In this document: positions 12,341 to 21,163 of the stretch, one piece after another | Numbering within the stretch: position 1 is the first letter of the stretch | Layout of the letters: each line of letters opens with the position of its first letter | Assembly (NCBI GenBank): GCA_964607765.1 | Contig: CAZSNT010000001.1 | Location: 1-64,000, forward strand | Origin: CAZSNT01 sp964607765 | Lineage (GTDB): Bacteria; Verrucomicrobiota; Lentisphaeria; Oligosphaerales; JABHEG01 | Direction: 5' to 3' | Length of the DNA stretch: 64,000 nt | Position numbers and translations under genes: made by a program | The notes under the pieces: generated by a model | The model's database searches: none | Seen by the model: the letters and a program-made list of their open reading frames with translations, nothing else | What the model was told of the DNA's origin: nothing

Positions 12341-14254
12341 TCACCCGGCAGCGAGGCCCTTTGACGGGCACGCGCGGTCACTCACGAATGCCATCGTGGC
12401 CGACGAGATGACCACAAGAACCGAACCGACGTTGTGGACGATGGCCCCCATGATCGGGGTCAGGTACCCGCCGCCTCCGGCAAACACGGCGAACGCATTG
12501 AAAGCAAGGCCGAAGACGATGTTCCACTTGATGACCGTAAGCATGCGGCGTCCCAGGTGGACAAGGAATGGGATCTTTGCGATGTCGTCGTGCATCAGCG
12601 CGATGTCTGCCGTTTCCAGGGCAATGTCCGTGCCCGCGGCGCCCATCGCGATGCCGACATCGGCCATGGCAAGTGCCGGTGCATCATTGATGCCGTCGCC
12701 GACAAAGACCACCACTGCATTGGCATTCTGCAGGTCCCGAACGACCTTCGTCTTGCCCTGCGGCTTGAGCTCTGCCCAGGAATCGGTCAGTCCAACGGCT
12801 GCCGACACCAACTGAACCGCCCGCTCATGGTCGCCGGAGACGACGCCAGCTTGGTGGACCCCGAGAGCACGCAGCCGAGAGACAGTGTCCGGGGCAGCGG
12901 CCCGGACCTGATCGCTGACGCCGAGGATACCGACCGGCTTCTGGTCCTCGAATACGACCAAGGGCGTGGCTCCCCGCTCCTTGATTCGTTCCAGAGGCGC
13001 ACGGAGGAACTCGGGGATGGCGATGCTCCCGCCCCCCAGATAGACGCTTCCGACCTCGACTATCGAGCCGTTGACTTGGGCACGCACGCCCAAGCCAATC
13101 TCTGTGACCATGTCCTCTGCTGCCATCAGCTCGACACCGGCCTCCTCCGCAGCCAGCAAGACTGCCCGCGCCAGAGGGTGAGTACTGTTCTGTTCCACGC
13201 TGGCCGCCCGGGCCAACACCGAAGTGCGGTCAACGCCTTCGGCCGGCACGATCTCGTCCACGGACGGTTGCCCTTGGGTGAGCGTGCCAGTCTTGTCGAA
13301 CAGAACGGCCTTGGCTCGCCCCACTGTCTCCAGGAAGACACCGCCCTTCACCAGGATGCCTGCCCTGGCCGCTCTGCCGATGGTGGCGATGACAGCTGTA
13401 GGTGCTGCCAGGATCAGCGCACACGGGCAGCCCACTATGAGAACCGTGATGGCGCGATCCACCTGTCCAGTCACGAGCCAGGTGATGCCGGCCGCTGCCA
13501 GAATCGTTGGAGTGAACCACCGTGCATACCGGTCCATCGTGCGAACTGCCCGGGGGCGCTGCTCCTCCGCCTCCGATACCAGCCGGATGATCTTACCAAG
13601 GGTGGTGTCCTCCCCGATCTTGGTGGCGGCGACCTCGATGACGCCGTTCTGGTTGAGCGTTCCGGCGAACACGTCGTCTCCGACGGTTCGCTCGACAGGA
13701 ATGGGCTCCCCGGTCATGGACGATTCGTCCACCGAGGTCATCCCCTTGGCGATCACACCGTCCACAGGCAGGCGCTCCCCCGCCTTGACAAGAACACAGT
13801 CCCCCACAAGCACATCCTCGATGGGGACCTCCTCCGCCATGCCGTCCCGCAGAACCGTGGCCTTGTCGGGGGAGATGCCCACCAGCATGGCCACGGCCTT
13901 CCTCGCGGAGTTGCTGGTGGCCTCCTCGATGAGTGCACCAGCGACCATGACGAAACTGACGACGGCAGCAGTGAGGAACTCTCCCTGGATCAGGCTGGCC
14001 ACGATGGCAATGGAGACAAGCTCATCGACATTGACGCGCCGTTCGACGAGCCCCTTCAACGCTCCCCAGATGATAGGCCCACCATTGAGCGCGACCGACG
14101 CCAGGGCCAGCCCTGAACCGAGGGTTGAGGACCCGTGTTTCCCGTAAGCGAGGAAGCTGAAGAGAGCCAGAACACCCGCAGCACCGATCCGGTAGAATTC
14201 CGACGTCCGCAGAAGTTCGCGGTAGACGCCCAAGCGAGAGAACCGTCCGATCAT
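12341..14254 (-). CDS. P1B-type heavy-metal-translocating ATPase without N-terminal metal domain
   Basis: Metal exporter of 637 residues in the inner membrane. It has the membrane metal site CPC (276-278, in VGCPCALILAAPTAV), phosphorylation site Asp320 in DKTGTLTQG, TGEP in the actuator domain and the hinge GDGINDAPAL. There is no N-terminal HMA or His-rich domain; the protein starts directly with membrane helices. The CPC motif with the C-terminal helix segment HNVGSVLVV is nearer to Zn/Cd/Co-type pumps than to CopA, but specificity is uncertain. It is divergent from an RcnR/FrmR-type repressor gene with a palindromic operator between them (14349-14376), so it is presumably derepressed by its metal. 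SD AGGAG precedes the ATG at 14254. Confidence 0.9.
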   Translation of the reverse strand: MIGRFSRLGVYRELLRTSEFYRIGAAGVLALFSFLAYGKHGSSTLGSGLALASVALNGGPIIWGALKGLVERRVNVDELVSIAIVASLIQGEFLTAAVVSFVMVAGALIEEATSNSARKAVAMLVGISPDKATVLRDGMAEEVPIEDVLVGDCVLVKAGERLPVDGVIAKGMTSVDESSMTGEPIPVERTVGDDVFAGTLNQNGVIEVAATKIGEDTTLGKIIRLVSEAEEQRPRAVRTMDRYARWFTPTILAAAGITWLVTGQVDRAITVLIVGCPCALILAAPTAVIATIGRAARAGILVKGGVFLETVGRAKAVLFDKTGTLTQGQPSVDEIVPAEGVDRTSVLARAASVEQNSTHPLARAVLLAAEEAGVELMAAEDMVTEIGLGVRAQVNGSIVEVGSVYLGGGSIAIPEFLRAPLERIKERGATPLVVFEDQKPVGILGVSDQVRAAAPDTVSRLRALGVHQAGVVSGDHERAVQLVSAAVGLTDSWAELKPQGKTKVVRDLQNANAVVVFVGDGINDAPALAMADVGIAMGAAGTDIALETADIALMHDDIAKIPFLVHLGRRMLTVIKWNIVFGLAFNAFAVFAGGGGYLTPIMGAIVHNVGSVLVVISSATMAFVSDRACPSKGLAAG

Positions 14255-14348
14255 GTCGTGCTCCTGCTTCGCGGCTTTGACCGCGGAGCTCCGTACAAGT
14301 CCCGTCAGTGACGTGTCCGCCGCGTCAAAACTGGGCTAAGTGCTTGCG

Positions 14349-14376
14349 CAGATACAATACCCCTGTATGGTATCTG
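14349..14376. promoter_or_regulatory. CsoR/RcnR-family operator
   Basis: A 28-bp palindrome: arms CAGATACAATAC (14349-14360) and GTATGGTATCTG (14365-14374 extended to 14376) flank a CCCT centre. The 12-bp arms pair at 11 positions. AT-rich ATAC/GTAT arms flanking a C/G tract are the hallmark of CsoR/RcnR/FrmR operators. It lies between the divergent ATPase gene (start 14254) and the repressor gene (start 14494), where it could control both. Confidence 0.8.
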
Positions 14377-14493
14377 ACGCAACCCATGGTCGGTGGAACA
14401 GTGCGGGGGCCAGCCGGCGCAACAGACAGACAGACAGGCGCTCTGCAAAGACACGGGAATCGGCACCGGACCTACTCGATTGGGAGGACGACA

Positions 14494-14772
14494 ATGTCCC
14501 ACACGATCCACGACAAGCACAAGATGCTGAACCGCGTCCGCCGCATCCGGGGCCAGGTGGAGGGCATCGAACGGGCGCTCGAGGAGGAACGGGACTGCAC
14601 GTCCATCCTGCAGACGGTGGCGGCCTGTCGGGGGGCTCTGAACGGTCTTATGTCCAAAATCATCGAAGGCCACATCCGCGAGCACGTTCTCGACCCCAAT
14701 GCGGCGATTGCCGAGGACCGGTCGGAGGCGGCAGAGAGGCTGATCGATGTGGTGAAGGCCTACCTCAAATAG
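14494..14772 (+). CDS. RcnR/FrmR-type metal-sensing transcriptional repressor
   Basis: All-alpha CsoR-superfamily repressor of 92 residues. It starts MSHTIHDKHK, strikingly like E. coli RcnR, and carries RVRRIRGQVEGIER, the conserved Cys (RDCTSIL) and NGLMSKIIEGHIREH. His3, the Cys near residue 35 and the His of helix 2 correspond to the RcnR Ni/Co ligand positions, so Ni or Co sensing is possible; FrmR-like formaldehyde sensing cannot be excluded. ATG at 14494 has GGGAGG upstream; longer frames from 14308 would run through the operator. It is expected to repress the divergent P1B ATPase gene and itself through the 14349-14376 palindrome. Confidence 0.9.
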   Translation: MSHTIHDKHKMLNRVRRIRGQVEGIERALEEERDCTSILQTVAACRGALNGLMSKIIEGHIREHVLDPNAAIAEDRSEAAERLIDVVKAYLK

Positions 14773-15061
14773 AGTCTCGGCGGCGGCGTTGCCCTGTGCG
14801 TGATGCACTCGTCGCTTCTGCGAGATGGCGATGGGCATTCTCAGCCGCAGTCAGCGCCCGGCGCCTCCCGTGCGGCCTGGCCCGGGTTCGCCCTCCGGAA
14901 CATTGGCTGGGAACAAACTCGGAGCCCCGCAGTCTAACCTGAACAACTCAGGCCAAGATGCATCGTTCCCAGGCTTGATGCGTATGCCGTCGCGGCCGCG
15001 TAGACTGGTCGGCTGCGGCGGAAAATCATGGCAAGGCGCAGAGCTGGAGCAGAGGAGTCCA

Positions 15062-15490
15062 GTGAGTAAGCGAGTGACCAGAGGGCTGATCGGCCTATTG
15101 ATGTCGGTACTCCTGTCTTGCCATTCGGTCTTCGCCATGGCCGTGTGCAGCTGCTCCGAGCCTGGAGTTTTCCACTCCCATGAGCTTGAGGTGGAGGGGG
15201 GGGCTTGGTCGCACGACCATCCCGGGCACAGCAATCTGTCGACGGTATTCCACGCTCATCCCTCCGATTCCACGGACGACTGCAACCACGCCGAGCTGGC
15301 GGAGATGCAGTTGGCGTCGCTGTCGAAGCGTGGTACGTGCGTCCAGCACGTCACTCCAGCCTCGGCGGGCTGGAATCCTCAAGTGAGTCTCCGAGCGTGC
15401 GACGGAATTGGGGCGCACCAATCTGAGGCCTTCTATGACGTTGGACGCCACTGGTTTGTCTCTGTGGGTACAGTAGTACTGCGCCTCTGA
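15062..15490 (+). CDS. Small secreted Cys/His-rich protein preceding the Czc pump
   Basis: 142 residues. The GTG at 15062 is chosen because GAGGAG lies about 6 nt upstream and it gives a clean signal peptide (VTRGLIGLLMSVLLSCHSVFA). The mature part is rich in His and Cys (CSCSEPGVFHSHE, WSHDHPGHS, HAHPSDSTDDCNH), consistent with a periplasmic metal-binding protein. No family was recognised. It lies 267 bp upstream of the CzcB-like adaptor on the same strand, so it is probably part of the metal-resistance unit. Alternative: a CzcE/CzcI-like accessory protein, but no sequence motif proves that. Confidence 0.65.
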   Translation: MSKRVTRGLIGLLMSVLLSCHSVFAMAVCSCSEPGVFHSHELEVEGGAWSHDHPGHSNLSTVFHAHPSDSTDDCNHAELAEMQLASLSKRGTCVQHVTPASAGWNPQVSLRACDGIGAHQSEAFYDVGRHWFVSVGTVVLRL

Positions 15491-15757
15491 TCCTTTCTCT
15501 CCTTCACCTGGCCCCCTTTCCTCCAGCGTGCCGTTGGCGCGTCCCTGCCCGGGGAGATGCGGCCCGGCGTTCCGAGCCCCTCGAGCCCGGCCACCAACCG
15601 TGGCGTCGCCGTCAGCGGTCATCCCCCTCGGAGGCTGAACAGACGGGAGACACCTCGCCGTCTATAGGCAGGGCAGGCACAGACGGCACACCATGCAAGG
15701 TCACGATTGGGCAGCCAAGCAGCAGATCAGACGAGGCGATTCAGAGGAGATAGACAC

Positions 15758-17269
15758 GTGTTGAGTCCAGACATCGATCAGACAACAGAGGCCAGACGAC
15801 GGGCTCCCATTGCCCGAGCGCTTATGGCGGTCGGGGTGGCTCTGCCCTTTGCCGCGGCCTACGCCGGCGGGGGCCAGGCAAGGCGAATTCCTGTCACCCA
15901 GGAGCAGGTTTCGCGTCTCGGGATCAAGATCGCCCGGGTGAGGTCGGGGGTCATTCGCCGGGAGATCGAGGTCCCCGGCGAACTCAAGCTCGATTCGGAT
16001 CGCGTGACGCACGTTGTCTGCCCAACGGCGGGCACCGTGCGTGAGATCAGCAAGCGAGTCGGTGAGCCGGTGGAGGCCGGCGAGCCGCTGGCCTGGATCG
16101 AGAGCGCTGAACTCGCCGACGCCAAGCTCGAATTCTATGCTAGCGCGGCGGAGTTGCAGCGACTGCAAGAGAACCTGCGCGACGCCGGGGCGGTCCGCGA
16201 CAACGTCTCAAAACTCATGGACCTGTTGCGTGCCAGGGCGGGCGACGCCGAGATTGGCCGGCTGGACGGCCTGGACATGGGCCCCCATCGAGCCCAACTG
16301 CTCGCTGCCTACGCCGCCTACCTGCGTGGGATGGCTCCCCGTCCCGCAGAAGCGGCGGCGAGTACCAAGGGACCGGATACCCCCGCGGCCACCAGCCTGG
16401 CGGGCGTAGCTGGAATCGAGTTCCGAGCTGCTCTTGACGTGGCGCGGCACGAGACGGCCGCCGCCCACACACGTGCAGTTCAGGAACACCGACTGGCGGC
16501 CTTCGCCGCTGCCGCCGCTGAGAAACGTGCACGGCTCAGAGGGGCGACGGCCGAGGACATCGCTGTTCTGCGAGCCCTGGTGCCGGGCGCGGCCGTCAAA
16601 GCTCCAGGCGCCAATGCTCAGGACGGAGGCGGGCGGCTGCCCGTGGTGGAGGCATTGCGGAGAGACGACCGGTTCGCCTGGTACGCGCTGCGCGCGCCAC
16701 GGGCCGGGACGCTATTGAGCACAGGGCTTGCGATGGGTGCGTCGCTGGATGCGCGCGCCGAGGCGTGCGTCCTCGCCGACCTCAGCAGCCTGTGGGTCGA
16801 CCTGGCGGTGAGTCAGACTGACGTCTCCTCGATCCGTGAGGGGCTTGATGCGGCGGTCCGCGTACCGGGCGGGACGCCTGTGACCTCACAGATCACGTTC
16901 GTCTCCCGTCAGGTCGATGCGGAGGCCCGCACGGTCTTGGCGCGCGCCGTTCTGAGCAATCCTGACGGTCGGCTCCGGCCGGGAGCATTCGTCGAGGTCG
17001 CGGTCCGCGTGCCTTCCGACGGGGAGACGCTGCTCATTCCCAAGGCGAGTGTGCAGCTGGTGGGCGACCGGCCCTGCGTCTTCGTCTGGGGCAAGGCCGA
17101 CTTCGAAGCGCGGGAAGTGGTCACGGGGATGAGCGACGGGGAACAAGTGGAGATCCTCATCGGCCTGCGTGGAGGGGAAGCCGTCGCAGCCGAAAACGCC
17201 TTCCATCTGAAGGCTGAACTCGCGAAGTCTGCGGGGGGCGGCGTCGGTGGACACGGGCATGCACACTGA
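15758..17269 (+). CDS. czcB: CzcB-type periplasmic adaptor (HlyD family)
   Basis: Membrane-fusion protein of 503 residues. It has an N-terminal hydrophobic segment (ALMAVGVALPFAAAYA), then the lipoyl half-motifs (VCPTAGTVREISKRVGEPV), a long alpha-hairpin (about 125-280) and beta-barrel regions (WVDLAVSQTDVSSIREGL). The C-terminus is His-rich (GGHGHAH). GTG at 15758 is preferred over 15707 because AGAGGAGA lies 7 nt upstream. It feeds metal to the CzcA pump 17 bp downstream. There is no outer-membrane factor gene in this unit. Confidence 0.88.
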   Translation: MLSPDIDQTTEARRRAPIARALMAVGVALPFAAAYAGGGQARRIPVTQEQVSRLGIKIARVRSGVIRREIEVPGELKLDSDRVTHVVCPTAGTVREISKRVGEPVEAGEPLAWIESAELADAKLEFYASAAELQRLQENLRDAGAVRDNVSKLMDLLRARAGDAEIGRLDGLDMGPHRAQLLAAYAAYLRGMAPRPAEAAASTKGPDTPAATSLAGVAGIEFRAALDVARHETAAAHTRAVQEHRLAAFAAAAAEKRARLRGATAEDIAVLRALVPGAAVKAPGANAQDGGGRLPVVEALRRDDRFAWYALRAPRAGTLLSTGLAMGASLDARAEACVLADLSSLWVDLAVSQTDVSSIREGLDAAVRVPGGTPVTSQITFVSRQVDAEARTVLARAVLSNPDGRLRPGAFVEVAVRVPSDGETLLIPKASVQLVGDRPCVFVWGKADFEAREVVTGMSDGEQVEILIGLRGGEAVAAENAFHLKAELAKSAGGGVGGHGHAH

Positions 17270-17286
17270 CTGAGGAGACCAGCAGT

Positions 17287-20200
17287 ATGATCGAGAGAAT
17301 CATCCACATAGGGCTGGAACACAAGCTCTTCGCCTTTCTGACAACGGCCGTGGTCTGTGCGCTGGGCGTCGCCTCCCTGCTGAGGCTCCCCATCGACGCC
17401 TTTCCGGACATCAGCCCGAATCTCGTGCAGGTGTTTGCCGAGGTCGAGGGCATGGCCCCGCAGGAGGCGGAGCAGCTGGTTACGCGGCCGACGGAGACGG
17501 CGATGCGCAGTATTCCCGGCGTACAGAAGATCCGGTCACTCTCCTCGCTGGGGTTGTCGACCGTAAACGTCTACTTCAATGACGACGTCGACGTCTACCT
17601 GGCCCGCCAGCTGGTGGCCGAACGTTTGAAGCTGGCCGAGGAGGGCATCCCCGCGGGCGTCGACATGCCTCACGGCCTGGAGATGGGACCGGTTGCGAGT
17701 GGGATGGGGAAGATTCTCTCCTACTACCTGGAGGCGGGCGATCGCGACATCACCGAGTTGCGCACCCTCCACGAGTGGATCGTCAAACGCGGCCTGGAGA
17801 CCGTTCCCGGCGTGGCCAAAGTCATCAGTCAGGGAGGGTTCACTCGGCAGTACGAGGTCGAGCTGGTCCCCGAGAAGCTGCTTTCGCACGGACTCGCCAT
17901 CGACGACGTCAAGCAGGCAATTGAGCGGAACAACGCCAACGTCGGTGCCGGCCTGGTCACGCGGGGCAGTGAGGAACTCATCGTTCGAGCTCTTGGCCGC
18001 GTTTCCACTGCGGAGGAACTCGCACGTACGGTGGTGAAAGCAACGGCAGACGGCAGGCCAATCCTCGTTGAGGACCTCGGGAAGGTGACTCGCGGGCAGG
18101 CGGTGCGCCGTGGCGTTGGCGTCATGGACGGAGAGAAGGAAATCGTCCTCGGTGGAGTCTACAAGCTGCACCGCGCCAACTCATTCGAGGTGATCAGCAG
18201 GCTCTCGGAGGCCATCGACGAGCTCAACGCGAGCCTGCCGCAAGGCGTCAGGATCGTGACGTTCTACGACCAGTCGGAACTGGTGAGAAACAGCATTGCC
18301 ACCGTACGGAATGCCCTCCTGCTGGCACTGGTGCTCATCTGCGCAGTCGCGTTCCTGTTTCTGGGTAACCTGCGCAACGCCCTGATCATGGTCGGCTCGC
18401 TGCCGTTCTCCGTACTTTTCGGGATCATCCTGATGCAACACCACGGTCTGCCTGGAGATCTGATCTCGTTCGGCGGCGTGGCCATCGCTCTGGGCATGAT
18501 CATCGACGGCACCATCATCATGGTCGAAAAGCTCCAGGCAGCGACACGAGAGAGTGGCGACGCCACGGCGGCTCCACAGGTCATCCTCTCCGCAGCCCAG
18601 GAGGTCGGCCGCCCCATTGTGTTCGCGATCGCCGTGGTGATCACCGTGTTCCTGCCGATCTTCACACTCGGTGAAGTCGAAGGCAAGATGTTCAGACCGT
18701 TGGCGTTCGCGGTAACGGCCACAATGACCGGGTCCATGGTGTACGCGCTTCTCATCGCCCCCATTTTCTACCGGATCATGCACCGCTTCGATCACAAACG
18801 TGCCGGACACGCTCCAGGCAAGGCGCTGACGGCGCTCCTGGACCGATATGTGAAACTCCTCGGCCCTGTTCTGAACCATCCGCTGCGACTGATGCCGTTT
18901 CTTGCGCTTCCAGTGGTTGTCGGCATGCTGGGCTTTTTCCGACTCGGCCGCGAGTTCGTGCCCACACTCCAGGAGGGAACGGTCCAGTGCTATGCCTATA
19001 TGGACCCGAATGTCTCTCTGGACGAGATCAAGCGCGTATGCTCGGAGATCTCCAAAGAGGCAAGGAAAGTGCCGGAGGTGCTCAATGTCGTCGCCGACAT
19101 CGGGTACGGCGAGGTCGGGCCGCACATGCACCACACGAACTACGGCTGCCTCACGCTCACGCTGAAGCCGCGTTCGGAGTGGGAGGGCGCCCGGACCCAG
19201 GAAGAGGTCGTGGCGCGCATCAATGAGCGGATTCAGGGGTTCCTTGGGGTGTCTGTCGGCTTCTCGCAGCCGATCGCTCACGAAGTGGACGGCCTGATCG
19301 CCGGATCGGGAGCCGCGGTGGTGGTCAAGGTGTTCGGCGACGACATGGACCGGATTCGGACCCTTGCCGGCGACATAGAGCATGTGCTTGCGGGCTTGGA
19401 CGGAGCCGTTGACCTGCGCGTGGAACAGACGTCCGGGCAGACGCAGCTCCAGATCGTCCTCGATTCCACACGTCTGGCCAGGCACGGTCTGAACAAGCAC
19501 GTCGTGCAGACCGCGATACGCCAGGCCATCACGGGCGAGACTGTGGGCGATGTCTTTGAGGGTGAACGGACGACGAGGATCGTCGTGGGGCTGGGGAGGC
19601 GCTACCGAGAGGATCCTGAGCAGATCGGCAGACTGCTCATCCCGACGCCCTACGGAACACATCTCCGCCTCGAGGCTCTCGCGGACCTCAGGACCGTCAC
19701 CGGCTTGCGACAGATCAGCCGGGAGAACACGCAGCGCTACACTTCGGTGCAGTGCAACGTCCGGGGACGGGATGTCGGCACGTTCGTACGGGATGCGCAG
19801 GCCGCCGTCGGAAAGGCCGTGTCACTGCCCCCTGGTTACAGGCTCTCATGGGGGGGGCAGTTCGAACTTCAGCAGGCGGCGAACCGTCGGTTGGCCGTCG
19901 CCATCCCCGTGACGCTGGTGTTGGTACTGAGCATGATCTACGGCCTTTTCGGATCCCTGCGGCTCGCCCTGCTGATCATGTTGAACGTTCCGTTGGCGCT
20001 GGTGGGCGGCGTCCTGGCCCTGGGGGCATTCGGCGAAAACGTCAGTATCCCTTCCTCGATCGGGTTCATTGCGCTGTTCGGAATTGCTCTGACCGACGGT
20101 GTCGTGCTGATCTCCCGGTTTGAGCGGCTTCGGCAGGAAGGTACGGCGTTGCTGGATGCGGTCATTTCCGGGTGTCGTTCGAAGTTCAGGCCGGTATTGA

Positions 20201-20388
20201 TGACAACCGTGACGACAGCTCTCGGGCTGCTCCCGCTGATCATCGCAACCGGTACGGGTTCGGAGGTACAACGCCCGTTGGCAATCGTGGTGGTGTTCGG
20301 GCTTGCGACATCAACAGTGGTGACGCTGTTCGTCATCCCCGCAGCCTACATATGGATGGAGGAGAAATGGCAACGCACAGTGAGTTGA
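17287..20388 (+). CDS. czcA: CzcA-type heavy-metal RND efflux pump
   Basis: 1033 residues, the usual length for HME-RND pumps. TM4 carries GMIIDGTIIMVE, where the CzcA proton-relay acids lie; the C-terminal half has FGIALTDGVVLISRFE. The Cu/Ag methionine triad of CusA is not evident, so divalent cations (Zn, Co, Cd, Ni) are more likely than Cu(I), by inference. ATG at 17287 follows GAGGAG. It forms an operon with czcB (17-bp gap) and with the YHS lipoprotein 50 bp downstream. An extended minus-strand frame inside it is a high-GC shadow. Confidence 0.92.
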   Translation: MIERIIHIGLEHKLFAFLTTAVVCALGVASLLRLPIDAFPDISPNLVQVFAEVEGMAPQEAEQLVTRPTETAMRSIPGVQKIRSLSSLGLSTVNVYFNDDVDVYLARQLVAERLKLAEEGIPAGVDMPHGLEMGPVASGMGKILSYYLEAGDRDITELRTLHEWIVKRGLETVPGVAKVISQGGFTRQYEVELVPEKLLSHGLAIDDVKQAIERNNANVGAGLVTRGSEELIVRALGRVSTAEELARTVVKATADGRPILVEDLGKVTRGQAVRRGVGVMDGEKEIVLGGVYKLHRANSFEVISRLSEAIDELNASLPQGVRIVTFYDQSELVRNSIATVRNALLLALVLICAVAFLFLGNLRNALIMVGSLPFSVLFGIILMQHHGLPGDLISFGGVAIALGMIIDGTIIMVEKLQAATRESGDATAAPQVILSAAQEVGRPIVFAIAVVITVFLPIFTLGEVEGKMFRPLAFAVTATMTGSMVYALLIAPIFYRIMHRFDHKRAGHAPGKALTALLDRYVKLLGPVLNHPLRLMPFLALPVVVGMLGFFRLGREFVPTLQEGTVQCYAYMDPNVSLDEIKRVCSEISKEARKVPEVLNVVADIGYGEVGPHMHHTNYGCLTLTLKPRSEWEGARTQEEVVARINERIQGFLGVSVGFSQPIAHEVDGLIAGSGAAVVVKVFGDDMDRIRTLAGDIEHVLAGLDGAVDLRVEQTSGQTQLQIVLDSTRLARHGLNKHVVQTAIRQAITGETVGDVFEGERTTRIVVGLGRRYREDPEQIGRLLIPTPYGTHLRLEALADLRTVTGLRQISRENTQRYTSVQCNVRGRDVGTFVRDAQAAVGKAVSLPPGYRLSWGGQFELQQAANRRLAVAIPVTLVLVLSMIYGLFGSLRLALLIMLNVPLALVGGVLALGAFGENVSIPSSIGFIALFGIALTDGVVLISRFERLRQEGTALLDAVISGCRSKFRPVLMTTVTTALGLLPLIIATGTGSEVQRPLAIVVVFGLATSTVVTLFVIPAAYIWMEEKWQRTVS

Positions 20389-20438
20389 CCAGGAGTCAGA
20401 TCCCAGACACAGAAACCCGGAACAGAGCAGGAGTCAAC

Positions 20439-21092
20439 ATGAAGAGAACGGCAAGCGTATCCATCGCAGTGGCAGCAATCCTCAGCCTGTGCGGCTGCGG
20501 CAAGTCAGAGAAGTCGACCGCGGAAGCGAAGGTCCAACCCGAAGCGCCAAGCAGCGCAAACTGGGAACCCGAGACCGCGGCACAGCCTGAGGGCGGCCAG
20601 GCCTCCCCCTCGGCCGTGGAGAGCGAGAAGCCCGAGAGTGATGTGACGAACGCCCAGGCTGAGTCCGGTACGAACCGACAGCAGCGCACAGGTCCGCCGA
20701 AGTTCCAGACGAGTTGCCCAGTGGATGGCGGTGTGCCGCGCCGAGACTGCGCCGTCGATCGCGATGGACTGAGGGTGTTCCTGTGCTCGACAGCATGCTC
20801 AGAGGAGTTCAGCCAGAATCCCGGCAAGTACATGGCGAAGCTCGAGCAGGAGGGATTCACGGTCGCGAAGATCCAGCAAACGTGTCCCGTGACAGGCAAG
20901 GCGGTCGACAGAAGCGTGTACGGAGACATTGGCGGCATGCGGGTGTATTTCTGCTCGAGGGACTGCACGACCACGATGGCGAGCGATCCGGGCAAGTACC
21001 TCAAAGCGCAGATGGCTGAAGGAGTGATGTACGAGTTCGCGCCGGCAGGCGCGCACGGCGGGCACGGGCACGGGCACGGGCACGCCCATTGA
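20439..21092 (+). CDS. Lipoprotein with two YHS/TRASH-like metal-binding domains
   Basis: 217 residues. ATG at 20439 (SD CAGGAG about 6 nt upstream) gives a lipoprotein signal with lipobox LCGC. A low-complexity acidic/Pro linker is followed by two modules: TSCPVDGG with CSTAC, and QTCPVTGK with CSRDC. They share the plan of the periplasmic YHS protein at 7483-7977. The C-terminus is a GHGHGHGHAH metal-binding tail. As the last gene after czcBA, it probably buffers or delivers metal at the outer or inner membrane face. This role is inferred. A frame open from 20172 overlaps czcA and is not a real start. Confidence 0.82.
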   Translation: MKRTASVSIAVAAILSLCGCGKSEKSTAEAKVQPEAPSSANWEPETAAQPEGGQASPSAVESEKPESDVTNAQAESGTNRQQRTGPPKFQTSCPVDGGVPRRDCAVDRDGLRVFLCSTACSEEFSQNPGKYMAKLEQEGFTVAKIQQTCPVTGKAVDRSVYGDIGGMRVYFCSRDCTTTMASDPGKYLKAQMAEGVMYEFAPAGAHGGHGHGHGHAH

Positions 21093-21111
21093 CGCCTGGC
21101 CACAAAGGAAG

Positions 21112-21134
21112 CCCCGGGAGCCCAGTGCCCGGGG
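21112..21134. terminator. GC hairpin between convergent genes
   Basis: Stem CCCCGGG (21112-21118) / CCCGGGG (21128-21134) with a 9-nt loop lies in the 71-bp gap between convergent gene ends (21092 and 21164). No U-tract on either strand, so intrinsic termination is uncertain. Confidence 0.4.
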
Positions 21135-21163
21135 TCGCTCCCCGACCGACGCACCGAGGGCAG

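Noticed and set aside
18181..19662. 493-codon minus-strand frame opposite czcA
   Set aside because: Fully inside a well-supported RND gene; composition typical of an antisense artefact.
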